Source of the DNA: Phlegmacium glaucopus
Lineage: Eukaryota > Basidiomycota > Agaricomycetes > Agaricales > Cortinariaceae
Reading direction: 5' to 3'
DNA: 64,000 nucleotides
NCBI GenBank assembly: GCA_015039465.1
Contig: MU130702.1
Location: 186,001-250,000 of the forward strand
In this document: piece by piece, positions 45,709 through 57,200 of the stretch
How positions within the stretch are numbered: position 1 is the stretch's first letter
Layout of the letters: every line of letters starts with the position of its first letter
Notes under the pieces: generated by a model
Seen by the model: only the letters and a program-made list of their open reading frames with translations
Databases searched by the model: none
What the model was told of the DNA's origin: nothing
Program-made: the position numbers and the translations under genes

Positions 45709-48700
45709 ATGCGTTCGCACTCTTTCATCCTGCGAAAGTCGCATCTCTTGACAAAGCTATCTTCTCTTCCCCTTCGCCATACACGCTTAGCTGCAGGGAC
45801 TCGTGTCTTTTCCTCAAATTCATCAACACCCGTTGAGCCTCACGAGGCGTCATCAGTCGTCTCTCCAACCCAATCTTCAGAATCAGTCTTCGACGAGGAC
45901 CAAGACAAAACAAATATCAAACTTCGCCGCACGCGAATATCTTCTTCTCCTTCAAACGAAAAGGATCCAGAGCGTCTGGAGCTTCCCGATGGACTTGACA
46001 TATTGTGGTTACCCACTGACTCTACCGTATCTTCTTCGATTTCTCCCAACCCTACTTTACCTCCAGAAATTTTAGAAGAAGCTTTGGATAATCTTCTGAT
46101 TACCCTTCATCCACAAAATCAACATAGAGCGGTGCATCCATCTGGATTTTCAAGTCGGCTGGTCGAACCGACCCTGGGTCTTTATTGCCCGATTGAAGGT
46201 GGTGACTATGTCGTGGATGCCACTGTGAGGGAATTAGCCTCGCGAACCGGCTCGGAAGTCCTGGTGTTGGATGCAGTTCAATTGGCAGCTGGAGAGTGGG
46301 GAGAATTTGGTAAAGGTATTTTATTTATTTTTCCCAGTTTAAATATCATCAGGATCATAAATGCCCCTAGCTGCCAATGCTTTGAATCTACCTAATAATC
46401 CACTACATTTTTCTTCGCCGCCACCTAACTCTATGGAATCTAGCCGTCAAGCAAGTTCAGTTGAACAAGTAGAAGAGGAGGGCGAGGGGCCATCATTCTT
46501 CTTCTCGGCACCTCCAAGGGTATCAATAGCTGCTATAAAAGCAATTCCGTCGATACAGGGCCGTACCCTAATAGCATCACCTTCCCGCAGGACTGCACCA
46601 CCGCCTAGTAAATTGGAGACGTTCCTTGAAACGCTCGTTAATCTGCCTTCTGTTTCTGAGGGTTTAGACAATCCTCCCAAAAATCGACCTCGATTAATCT
46701 ACATACGGGACTTTCCGACTCTAGCACCTTCCTCCTCCGTTTGGTATCCGCCTCTTCTTGCGGCTGTCAGGAATCGACGAAAAGGGCCAATATCTCGGCC
46801 TTCGAGCGTAGTTGCCTCTCCAATGACAATTATTTTTGGAATGACTCCTCCAATAACTCCTCCCAATAGCTCACCAGGTTCTACGAGCAGCCTTATTAGT
46901 CTTCTTATGAATCGTAATACATCATCTTCAGAAGTGGCACAAGGCGGAAAGTCCGAAGGCGTCCACGACTGGAGCGAAAGTGAGGCTGCCGAACTTGCCC
47001 GTGAAAAACGCCTCAGAATGAGACTCAAAAAATGGGAAAAGGATGCCACTGCGCTATATGACGAGTTTCCAAAACTTTCTACGAAACACGAAAGTCCAGG
47101 TAGCACATTAAACCCAGAAATCGTTGTTATTGGTGGGCCCAACGGTCCATCGAGCTCGCCTTCAATGCTAGGGATGCCCATAGGATTTGGGATTCTGGAT
47201 CATGACGGAGACACAAATTCGCAATTCTTTCGATCATCTGTGTTAGTCCCCAGTCCCCGTTCTTTGTCGCAGGAACGTGATACTCGTGTCAATCGACGGA
47301 GAGAAATCAACGAATTGATAGTCCGAATGGGAGTAGGCGCAGTGGGTGGCGTCCTTGAATCTACACCTGCTGATCTAGCTTTCACAAATGTTAAATCTGC
47401 AACCGAAACTTCGAATAATCCGCCAAGCAGTCCCTTGAGCATGATGTGGGAAAAGTGGGGTAATAAAATCGAAGCATGGTCGAATGTTAGGAAGATTGCT
47501 GATCGTGCTATGGGAAGTGTAATGACATCACATCACCTTTCTGGCAAAAAAGCTACACTGGACTCAACAGTCGTACCCTGGACGGCTGTGCAAACTGCAT
47601 GGGCTACATACAATACCCTACAGGAGACCCGCAAGCGTTGGCTGAAAGATGCATCATCCTACAAATTTGCAGATGACATATCTGCGGACGAGCAAGACCC
47701 ACTGAATGCTGAGTTAGGCAACGACAAGGTGGTTGAAAGCGTCAAAAATGATCCTGACCTGGATCCTCATGAGCATCGACTGATATCTTGCATCGTCGAT
47801 CCAAGTACGTCGTCTGGCTGAGGATATCCTGTTTAGTATTGAAATTTTCTGAGCAGATTCCATGACAACCTCCTTCAAACAAGTACACTTGCCACTACAT
47901 ACCATTGATTCAGTTCGGACGATTGTTTCTCTTCCGTTGCTTCATCCCCATGCTTTCCAGCAAGGTATCCTTAAAGACTACAGCATGACAGGCTGTCTGT
48001 TGTTTGGACCTCCAGGAACTGGCAAAACTCTGGTTGTACGTGCTCTAGCAAAGGAAGCAGGTTGTCGAATGCTCGCTATATCTCCATCCGATGTTATGGA
48101 CATGGTAATTTTTTTGGTTACAATTTCATTTATTTAAATGACTAATCCAGTTTTACGCAGTACGTGGGGGAAGGTGAAAAACTTGTGAAGGCTGTATTTT
48201 CTCTTGCTAGGCGTCTATCTCCTTGCGTCGTCTTTCTAGATGAGATCGATGCTCTGTTCGGTGCCCGGATGTCCACTCGTGAAAGTGGAGGCGCCTTTGC
48301 TCATAGAGGTGTAATCACCGAATTCATGCAGGAGATGGATGGTCTTAAATCCTCCAAGGACGACAATGTGATTGTCATTGGTGCTACCAACAGACCTTTT
48401 GACCTGGATGACGCTGTGCTGCGACGGCTTCCCCGGCGGCTGCTTGTTGATCTCCCCGGCGAGCAGGAGCGACAAGGTATGTTTCCTTTTGTCATCACCA
48501 ATTTTTTTCCTGAGATTTATATGCTAGAAATTCTAAAAATCTTGCTACGGGATGAAAGTCTAGCCACAGATGTCACCATTGAGGCGCTAGCGGTGAAGAC
48601 AGATAGTTTTTCTGGCTCGGATCTTAAACGTAAGATTTCCCAATTTTGATACGGTTCTCTTGTCCTGAATTTATTATTATTCAGACCTCTGTGTATCTGC

Positions 48701-49322
48701 TGCATTGGATTCCGTCAAGGAACACGTGGAACTCCCTTGGAAATCGGAACATCCCATCGCAAGTCGGTCATCAGAATCACCGAATACGCCGGCTGTAGAC
48801 ATTGACGGCGACTCAACCTCATCCGAGTCAGAAACACCAACTGCACCAACGACCGTCATTAGTGGATCTTCTCCGTCGATAACCATCTCATCACCACAAC
48901 AGCAATTGGATGAAAATGTAACAATGGCAATGGCTGAATTTTTGCCATCCTCACTTCCTGAAGTGATTGCGCCAGCTGCAACCATCGACAGTGAAACTTC
49001 GCCGTCAATAATTATCTCATCACCGCAACAACCATTGAATGGCGACCTCCCCAAGGACGAATCCCCGCAACCTTCACTTCCTGGACGGCAAGAAACTCCT
49101 GGGCATCCTACACGAATCCTGCATCTTCGAAACTTTTTGCAAGCTCTAAGAGAAATAACACCCTCATCGTCTGAGTCTTTTGGCAGTCTCGCCGAACTAC
49201 GCAAGTGGAATGAAGAATTTGGCGAAGGGAGAAAAGATCGTAAAAAACGCCAAGTTTGGGGTAAAGGGCAGTTCGGTTTTGTTGAGGATACACTTCAGAA
49301 AGACAGAGTGGCAAAACGCTAA
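45709..49322 (+). CDS. mitochondrial AAA-ATPase (ATAD1/Msp1-like AAA core)
   Basis: Exons 45709-46315, 46371-47804, 47857-48104, 48161-48476, 48528-48629, 48685-49322; 1114 residues. The N-terminus is Arg/Ser-rich without acids ([20 protein letters not shown]), fitting a mitochondrial presequence. A poorly conserved region of about 650 residues follows. The AAA core then has Walker [12 protein letters not shown] (about 728), Walker [13 protein letters not shown] (about 785), sensor [19 protein letters not shown] with the Arg fingers, and a helical lid. The pattern is meiotic-clade, like ATAD1/Msp1, which extract tail-anchored proteins. The long N-terminus sets it apart from Msp1. The C-terminus is Ser/Thr-rich. 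Confidence 0.85.
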
Positions 49323-49402
49323 TTAACATTTTGGGGTGGCACAGAGTATGTTAGAGTCAGGATAGCATCACTGCATTGTAGACCACATCATTATTATTAT
49401 TG

Positions 49403-50696
49403 CTAACGCCTCGAACTTCGTCGTGTTTTCCGAGGTTGACTAGGTTCGACATCCTCTGCAGGATGTACTTCCATGCTATCATTAGCTCGTACTGGTTTTC
49501 TCCTTCCTTTTCGTGCGCCGTTCTGTGGAGTAGACTCTTGCGATGGCTGAGGATCTTCTTCACCTTCCGCATCTTCCTCCTCGCTTTGTTCCACACTTCT
49601 CATTCTAGTCTGCCGTTTACCATCCTGCCCGTCTTTGGCAGCTTCCTCACCAACAGGCAAGAGCTGCTTATCTTTGGCATCTTGAGGCCATGCTGCTTTA
49701 CATGCTGGGCATGAATTTTTCTGTCGACGAAATTTGACCAAACAGTGGTGATGCATTCTAATTTTGCAGTTCGGGGTATGACACCCAACACCACGAGTTA
49801 AAATCTAAAAAAAAGAGATCTGTTTCGGCCTGAGTTGAGGAGTGCAGATAATAAATTACCTCCATGCAGATTGTACACTCGAGGATTTCCTCGGGATAAG
49901 TGGATTTGAGATAAGGCAGGAGTTCCAGAAGGGCTCGAGTAGACAGAGAGTAACGACCACGCCTACCAAAGAGTGTTTTCAGTTTCGAATCTCTTCACAC
50001 CTAGAAGTATATGGGTGACAAGGACATACTTGCTCTTCAATAGCCAACCCTTAGATACAAAGCTGGCTAATATAATTTCCGCTTGAGATTTTGTCATGTT
50101 TATCTTGGCCGCGTTTAGTTCTCGAAGCGCGGCGAGGGAAGAAACAGAAAATGCTTCGCGGGGTGCGAGGATTATTTGCTCAACCTAAGTAATACACGAT
50201 GATTTGAGAGGGCGGAGTGAAATGAAAGGGCTCACTATGGCTTTAAAGAAAGTAATTTCCGCAGGGGTGTAGTCTGTGGCCATTTGAGCAATCTCGTCGC
50301 CTTTGCGATTGACCTAACCCTCATTTTCACACATTTCTTAAAGAGACCAAAGAGTGCCAGATGCTTACTATTGCATACATCTCCTTTCCAGACAATTCAT
50401 CATGCATGTGCCGAAATTCGAGATCCAGTTTATCAAGGGATCTGTTGATTTTTGCCACAAAAGCATTCCATGAATCTTTGTCCTTAGGATTTGGGATATT
50501 GAGACTGTTATTGGACGCTGTGAGCATGATAGTTCGATAAGTCTGATCCAACAAAGGTTATATGCAGATTTTCAATACCATTAACCGCGTCGATACTTTT
50601 CTCCCAAAGAGACTGGGCGAGTGTACTAGACAAGAGACCTCTGGAAAGAACAGCCTGAAGAAACAGACGATCGACATCGGCGGCAGAAACTGGCAT
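49403..50696 (-). CDS. NSE1: Smc5/6 complex subunit Nse1 (RING-like ubiquitin ligase)
   Basis: Exons 50696-50586, 50542-50369, 50313-50236, 50184-50030, 49962-49860, 49804-49403; 340 residues. The winged-helix half carries the Nse1 signature EMYAIVNRKGDEIAQMATDY. The variant RING follows with Cys/His pairs in ECTICMEI, GVGCHTPNCK, MHHHC and CPACKAAWP (about 196-245). A charged Ser/Pro/Arg tail of about 95 residues ends the protein. With Nse3 and Nse4 it forms the DNA-binding part of the Smc5/6 complex in DNA repair. The donor of intron 1 (GCG|GTTAAT) is chosen for frame and leaves a 43-base intron. Confidence 0.9.
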
Positions 50697-50891
50697 GGCT
50701 TGGTTAATAACGACGCGACCTGGTTAATGAAGAGTAACTGTCATTAATGATTAGACGCGTTCATTACCCAAGACGCGTGACTTTGTATTAGTAAAAGTTA
50801 CATGACTTGGTTCAAACAAAACTTCAAATACGTCAAATAATGAAATCTGTATTCCTAGTAAATCGCCACGATGACTGACATCGAGTCCAAC

Positions 50892-51716
50892 CTATATTTT
50901 TGGGACACGGAGTGTCTTGCTGACCATTGCGGCAGCCCAACAAGCAAAGATGAAACTGACTAAGTGAATCTCTCCCCGTCCTCCCTTCTGTCCCCAAAGG
51001 GTAATGGTACCCCATGGCACACCCTGTTGTCCTTCAATCCAGCCTTGCTTCGTCCAGTATGAAAGGATTGCAACTAAAACAAGGGACGAGGGTATAGGAA
51101 GGCCTTCAAAATATTTTGCCTTGCCGCCGTTATTTTTTGGGATCAAGGCAACGGTAGCGTTGAACCTCGCCAGACGAGCGAGTCCACAACAGATGAAGCC
51201 AGTTAGAACGACTGTGTCAAGATATGTCCTGAGCCCTACTATGAAAGCCAATAATGAGGGGGCGACTCCAAACGATATCTAGCATGACGTGAGTGAACAA
51301 AAAGCCAAAAGAAATTGATAGGATGTACCAGGTCAGCCAGGCTGTCTAGTTCTTGACCAAGCATGCTACTTGACTTCCTCCACCTAGCCACCTTCCCATC
51401 CAAAAAGTCAAACATGAGCCCAGCTAGAGGGAATGCCATTGCAGTCCATAGGTAGTCGGGATCATTTGTTAAGAGATAGCGGGCTGACGAGAAAATTGAG
51501 AAGGATCCGCAGACCCCATTCATGATGGTGACCAAGTCTGCAAGCCTAAAATTTCTAAAATTTGGCATTAACGTTATGATTTCAGAGTGTTACGGAGCTG
51601 AGAGCTGCTCACCTGACGAGAGAAAAATGGCCATCTGTATCTTGATACTGATGTAAAGCGTCAGCTTTTCGCTCATCCACGTCGTTAGATTTCGTAGCAG
51701 AATTTCGTTGACTCAT
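50892..51716 (-). CDS. CHO1: phosphatidylserine synthase (CDP-diacylglycerol--serine O-phosphatidyltransferase)
   Basis: Exons 51716-51613, 51554-51329, 51278-50892; 238 residues. The CDP-alcohol motif reads [19 protein letters not shown], then ELDSLAD. The family continuation [12 protein letters not shown] follows. Multiple hydrophobic helices span the ER membrane, and a second conserved stretch reads [10 protein letters not shown]. It makes phosphatidylserine from CDP-diacylglycerol and serine. Transcribed in the same direction as NSE1, with about 195 bases between the CHO1 stop and the NSE1 start. It competes for the same lipid precursor as PIS1 5 kb away. Confidence 0.93.
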
Positions 51717-52236
51717 GAACGTATTGAGAAAGATACAAAGAACGGCGATCAGACGGATTTACGGTCACCTACTAGTACTAGTCACATGCACACCGCCAGT
51801 TTGAAACAGGCGATTTTACATGAAAGCCACATTTATATAAGTCTATAAATCATTGCATTCGTACGCGTATCGCATATCCTATTGTGCTATTTACGTCCGT
51901 ATTCGACATGTACCCCGGCTGCCCAAATTAGGCGGGTCGTGACGGTGTAGCAAGCAAGTACTTAGGACGTAAATAGTGTACGTAAGCGAGCGGTAGTGCA
52001 ATGACTTATAGGGCGGGCGAAATATCCTCCTTTTACCCTATTTCATATCCACATAATTCTTTTCATACTCACATTCAGTTACCTTTGACCAATAGTACCG
52101 CTCTTGCGAGCATCGGCAAGCCTCAGACACCCCGTTTTTATAAATAATAGATGTCATTTACATCCCCAGTATTCAAGTAAAGAAGTCGCCCCGTTGTGGA
52201 GGAATTCAAAGATTTTAAACATTGATAGTACATCAC
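51717..52236. other. intergenic between CHO1 and PRI2
   Basis: Upstream of CHO1 and downstream of PRI2. Contains a 12-base perfect inverted repeat (CTATTTACGTCC at 51887-51898 with GGACGTAAATAG at 51965-51976). No coding exon or tRNA was found. Confidence 0.5.
51887..51976. repeat. 12-base inverted repeat with 66-base spacer
   Basis: The two arms are perfect complements. The spacer contains no further clear pairing. Could be an operator-like pair or a chance match. Confidence 0.5.
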
Positions 52237-54038
52237 TCATTCAACCACCATTGCATCCTTGGCTTTGTACAACTCCATGCTCCTGGACGTATACTGATTG
52301 GGATGTGTAACACTTTCCCCATTGCCTACCCCTTCGCCCTTACTAACACCACACGAAGAATGTGTCAACTCAAAAACACGTGTACATGCGACATGAAAAT
52401 GGGTTGCTTTAACATTCGCCATGACCTCAGTCAGGTCTGCTGATCGAAGCCCTTGTTGCGAATACATCGAGAGGAGCGACGATTGCAAGTTCTCCGGAGA
52501 ATAATTGCGGTAAGGGCACCCATATTCAGAGGGACCAGGCGTTAGGATTTGTAGGCAGCTACGCTGAACTTAGTATGGCTGACATTGGAGAATACTGCCC
52601 ATCATACCTTTTAGCTGGATAATTATGCCGCTTGCCCTCTAGACCGTAAGAATGTCGAATATTGTATTTGTATTCTTTGTTGAATTTATCATCTGTTATT
52701 CGATTAAAGGATTTCCGCCAGAAGATAACAGCTTCTTCAATAGACAGCCCTAAAACCTGGAAAGTAATGTTCGCTTGTAAATTGTGACCAATATTTGCGA
52801 AGCTTACCTTTAAAAACAGTCCATACTGGAGGCGTCCAAAGTATTTTAGATGGTTGTCTCTTTGGAGATTTTCATGTAAGGCTCTCATGCACAATGGGAA
52901 GTGCTTCTTGGATAGCTCATCAACCATTTCGGCTTTGATATCATCGCCAGTTCCTGGTCCGGATGCACTTGCCCATTCAGACGAGATCCCGGCTAAGAAT
53001 CCTTGCGATAGATTGTTGAGGACGGGAACAAGGCGTGTGTCTTCATCCAAACGAGGTAGCAGCCGCGCTGTGATCTATGAAAGATAATAAATTATTGAAG
53101 AGGAATTGAAAGGAGTGTGTAAAACTCGCCTCAAGGGCTTTCTCCAGGTGATCCTCAAATTCTTGGAACACAAGGCTGGACTGCTCGCGAGTTGGCACAT
53201 ACGCCCACCCTCCCTTCAAAAATACACGCCTTTTCTCGACTAAATCGGGCACGCGAGTCCATTTTACCTATGTGAAGTCTAAGAATCGTTTTGGAGAAAG
53301 TAGGGTCAACTGTAGAATACCTTGAAGTACTTGTCTGCTCCTCGTTCAGATTCAAACTTTGGACCAGAATAAGCTGCTGATAGTTCCTCGGATATCTTCT
53401 TTTGTTCGTCCTCACCAACCTAAAACATTGTCAAAAGATAACTAGTAGTAGGCCTAGGAAGAGCTTACTGCAATCCAATTGAAGTCTCGAGAAAGAAGAA
53501 AGCTTTCACGTTCATTGTTTATGTCCTGTTCATAGCGAACTTTGAAAAGCGTCGTCTCTGCCTTTACAAATCTTCGCCGGAGATCTTCTCTTTTAAGCTG
53601 TAAGCTAAATACCCTGACACCACTTTGAAAACTCACGATCGACAAAATGCAAGCCTTAGCACAAAATGACTAAGCTGGTCTCGTTTCCGTTCGGAATCCA
53701 AGGGGTGGCTTTTCTCCAGCGTAGAGTGTAATGGTAGATATTTTTGACATTGTGCGACAGTTACTTTTTTGAGCTCTTCCCATGTCCTGTTTCGGGCTGC
53801 TGAGGACTCGATTTCCGCAAGTATACGTAGTCGATCAAGCGCGCTCGATTCAAATTCCTCAATTGTTACATCGTATAATGGTGGAATGTCATAGCTCGTG
53901 GAAGTATCAGGATTCCATAAAATTCAATGTAAAGCACGGAACATACAAATTAAGGGTGAAGGGATATTTGAGAATGCCATGGTTTGTCACTTGAGCACTA
54001 TTCAGATCGTTTGTTGGGTTTTGACCTCCTTTATACAT
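52237..54038 (-). CDS. PRI2: DNA primase large subunit (Pri2)
   Basis: Exons 54038-53947, 53894-53637, 53589-53469, 53419-53321, 53267-53130, 53074-52808, 52756-52608, 52558-52237; 481 residues. N-terminal blocks are typical (PFTLNFYDIPPLYDVTIEEFE region; LEKALE). The C-terminal iron-sulfur domain has the four ligand cysteines in HFPLCMRALH, KSCLQIL, YGCPYRNY and HVACTRVFE. RITDDKFNKEYKYNIRHSYG is the family signature. With Pri1 and DNA polymerase alpha it starts RNA-DNA primers in the nucleus. Intron 5 has a GC donor (GAG|GCGAGT). Exon 3 begins at AAAAG|AGAA; two nearer acceptors would leave introns under 40 bases. Confidence 0.93.
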
Positions 54039-54240
54039 GGTAATTAAGTAGTTAAAACCCGTTCAAGTGTCACAACCACGAACCGTGAAGGTCACGCGAC
54101 ATAGTATTCGCGACACGTCACAACGGGCATCAACAATAATATATATATGGTTGCATGTTAAAATTACAATATTGATTGCTCTATAAGGTCGTGAAAAATA
54201 ATGCTGTTCGTCGAGGAGTCGTTAAAATTCGTCTCGGGGA

Positions 54241-57200
54241 TTAGCTTAGCTTGCTTGAGCTTTTATGTCGAGGGTGTGTCCGCTTCGGACGTTGGCGATC
54301 AACTCCGGGAGGTTCTTCCGCCACATCAAAGACGACACCTGGTCGCTGTCTTCTCAGCTTACCATTAGGATGGGCTTCAGCTTCTTCTTTATTCCTCCAT
54401 TCCTTTGTAGCCTGCATAGCGTCCCGGACGGGAGGTGGTTGAAATGGAGCCTGGCTATGCATAGATGCTGTCGGGGAGCCTACCACGGTACTAGGCTAAA
54501 AGGTAAGTTCAGCATCCTGTTTTGTGTTTCGTCCAACAAGAAGGCTTACCGCTGTACCATCTTGAGCTTCAACCGAAACCAAGGATACAGTACGCTTTCT
54601 TTTCGTTGTTAGATAACGAAATGGAGTGAAGACCTTCGACTTTTGACTTATGCGCTCAATCGCAATAGGCACGGCCACTGGTATAGGTGCAGGTGCCTTT
54701 TGCTCTGGCAACGTAATAGATGATGGCATCGTGCTAGAAGATGCCACATTAGGACCTGAGGATGTATTAGGGTGCCAAATTTCATATTGAGGAGGCTGAG
54801 CAGGTGTCTTTGATCGAAATCTAGTGAAAATGCCAGTATTTTTCCGGGCTGTCTGTGATGATATGGAAGGCGTGACAGATTCTCGCGAAATAGTGGGTTT
54901 CAGCATTACGGAATGGGCGAGCGACGAGGGAGTCATAAGAATAGTCTCTTCGGAATCGGATGTTGTGTGGGTGATATTTTTTGGTGCCAATGTTTGTGAA
55001 CCTGGGGGACGAGTATAGCCTGGTTTTGTTTGAGAGTGACTAGTGGAATGGTGATGTAAAGGGGGGTGGGTTGCAGAACGTAGAGGTCCATCAGCGGAAG
55101 GAACGTTGGCTGACGGAACGAGGTCAACTGGTAGGGACGAGGAATGCTGATGTCGAGTACTAGTTGAAGTTGATTCACGCAACGGTGTGGCAATTCGATA
55201 ATGTGGGATACTATTGCTTGAGGGTTTGAAATCTACAATTGATGGGGGCCTAATCTTTCGAGATGTCAATTCTTCCACTTGAGACGGTCTGCTAGTACTA
55301 ATAGGAACCTCAGGATGTGAAGTACTAGGTTGACCAGATTTTTTGTTATAGACATGACGCATGGATTCCAAAGAGGGACGTGTGAGTCCATCTGGGACGC
55401 TAGAAGTGATGGTGGTATATGGTTGCAATACGATTGATGGATGGGACGACGAAGATGGGACTCTAGATGGAGCCAGGCTGAGCGAGTCATTACCGTGGGG
55501 ATCGGAAAGCAAATGTTGAAGGTGAGCGGACCTAGAGATTGGGGTCGGGGTTTGCTGCTGGTCTTTAGGCGATTCGTGGGGGTATTGCTCTGCCTCTTTC
55601 TGACGTAAGTCGGACGGCGATTGTCGAGAAGGCGATGATTTAGGCGACACCAATTTATCATCTGGTCTTTGTTTATCGGCGGAGCCTTGAAATTTAGGCG
55701 ATGATTCAGACTTTGGGACTGTAGAAGAGGTGGTCGGTTGGTGATACGTAGCGGACGAGCTTGGAGATTGGCCGTTGTCAGCGTTGTGATCTTTGTTCAA
55801 TGGTGGAGGGGAGAGGATCTCAGCTAAACCCGGGTGTTGAATTCGGGGCTGTGATGATGGGCCTTTAGGAGAAGGGTTGACCTCAGATGATATTCGAGAA
55901 CACGCCGATTTAGAGTTGTGGATATCTATGTGCAAGTTTTTTCGAGTAGTCAGACGTTCTACCAGAGGCACTTCGGTATGGTCTTTCAGTAACGCATTCT
56001 TCGCAGCATCTCCATCCACCAGAGGCTCAGATATCTTCATGTTGATAACCTGATCAGTGCCGTCATCCTTGTCGGACTCAAAGACCGCAGATGCGGGGCA
56101 TAGATCGTGAATTTTTTTTCCGTCCGCTTTCATTGCCAGATAGTCTCCTTGACCCGACCGTCGCACCACAGGCGAGTGCAGAACTTCACTGAATGCATTG
56201 TTGAAAAATCCAAGGGAAGGAGGGTCCTGTGCAAGATCATTATTCATCTGCATGTTTAGTATAGGGTTTTGAACCGAGTCATGCCGCGTTTGATTGGCTG
56301 AAGAAGCAGGATCAGGTTGATACGATGAGGCCAATGATTGATCGTGGACAAAAGTTTGCGTAGACACTTCTTGACTGGAACCTAATCTCAATCGTGGATC
56401 TAAAATTTGAAGTAAGGTACTGTTTTAGTTAGTGAATGTAAAATGCACATACCTTCCGCGCGTGATGGCAAGGTCCCTTCGTTTATATATGGCCTCACGT
56501 TATTAGCATTTGCCGTATGAAAAGTTGATGCAGGAACGAGATGGATGGGTTTGTGATATTTGTTTCCGGAGCCCAGAGGAGTTTGTGGTTGATCAACATG
56601 AATGGGAACAACATTGACATTGACAGTGACAAGGCGGTTTATATCGGGCGTTTCCAAATCAGCGCCAGCACCAGGTGTACGGGGTGTAGAGGCACCAGCA
56701 CGAACGTCACTATGTGGCGATTCAGGTTTGTTTCCGGTACTTGTGGCAGTGATTAAATGATGGATTTGTATTTGGGGTACAATGACGGCACTATGCACTG
56801 CTGAAGGAACAGAATTATTTCTAGTACTTAGGGAATGCGGTGGAGGCCGGATCTGAATCTGAGGGACAGTAAAGCCGAGTGGAAGTATTATAGGTTGAGC
56901 GTCTGAAGCTTTTGCATTCAGGGTAATATTGTTCCCTGCGCTCCCGCTATTGGCGCTTGCCAGTGCAGCGGGTTGCGGGATATCACTGTTCTCCTTAAAA
57001 GCTTGCTGCGAATTTTGGGCAATGGAGGGAACGTGATCACTTGCCCCCCGGTTGCCCTGCCTATATGCTGACATGGAGGCTGAATGAAGTTTAACAAGGT
57101 CGTCATTCAAGGTCGGAATTGAAACTGCCAGCGGAATGGTGAGATTCCGTAAATTGTCTGGTTTCGGATTCAGCGTTGTCGACGCTTGTGAAGTGGAGTT

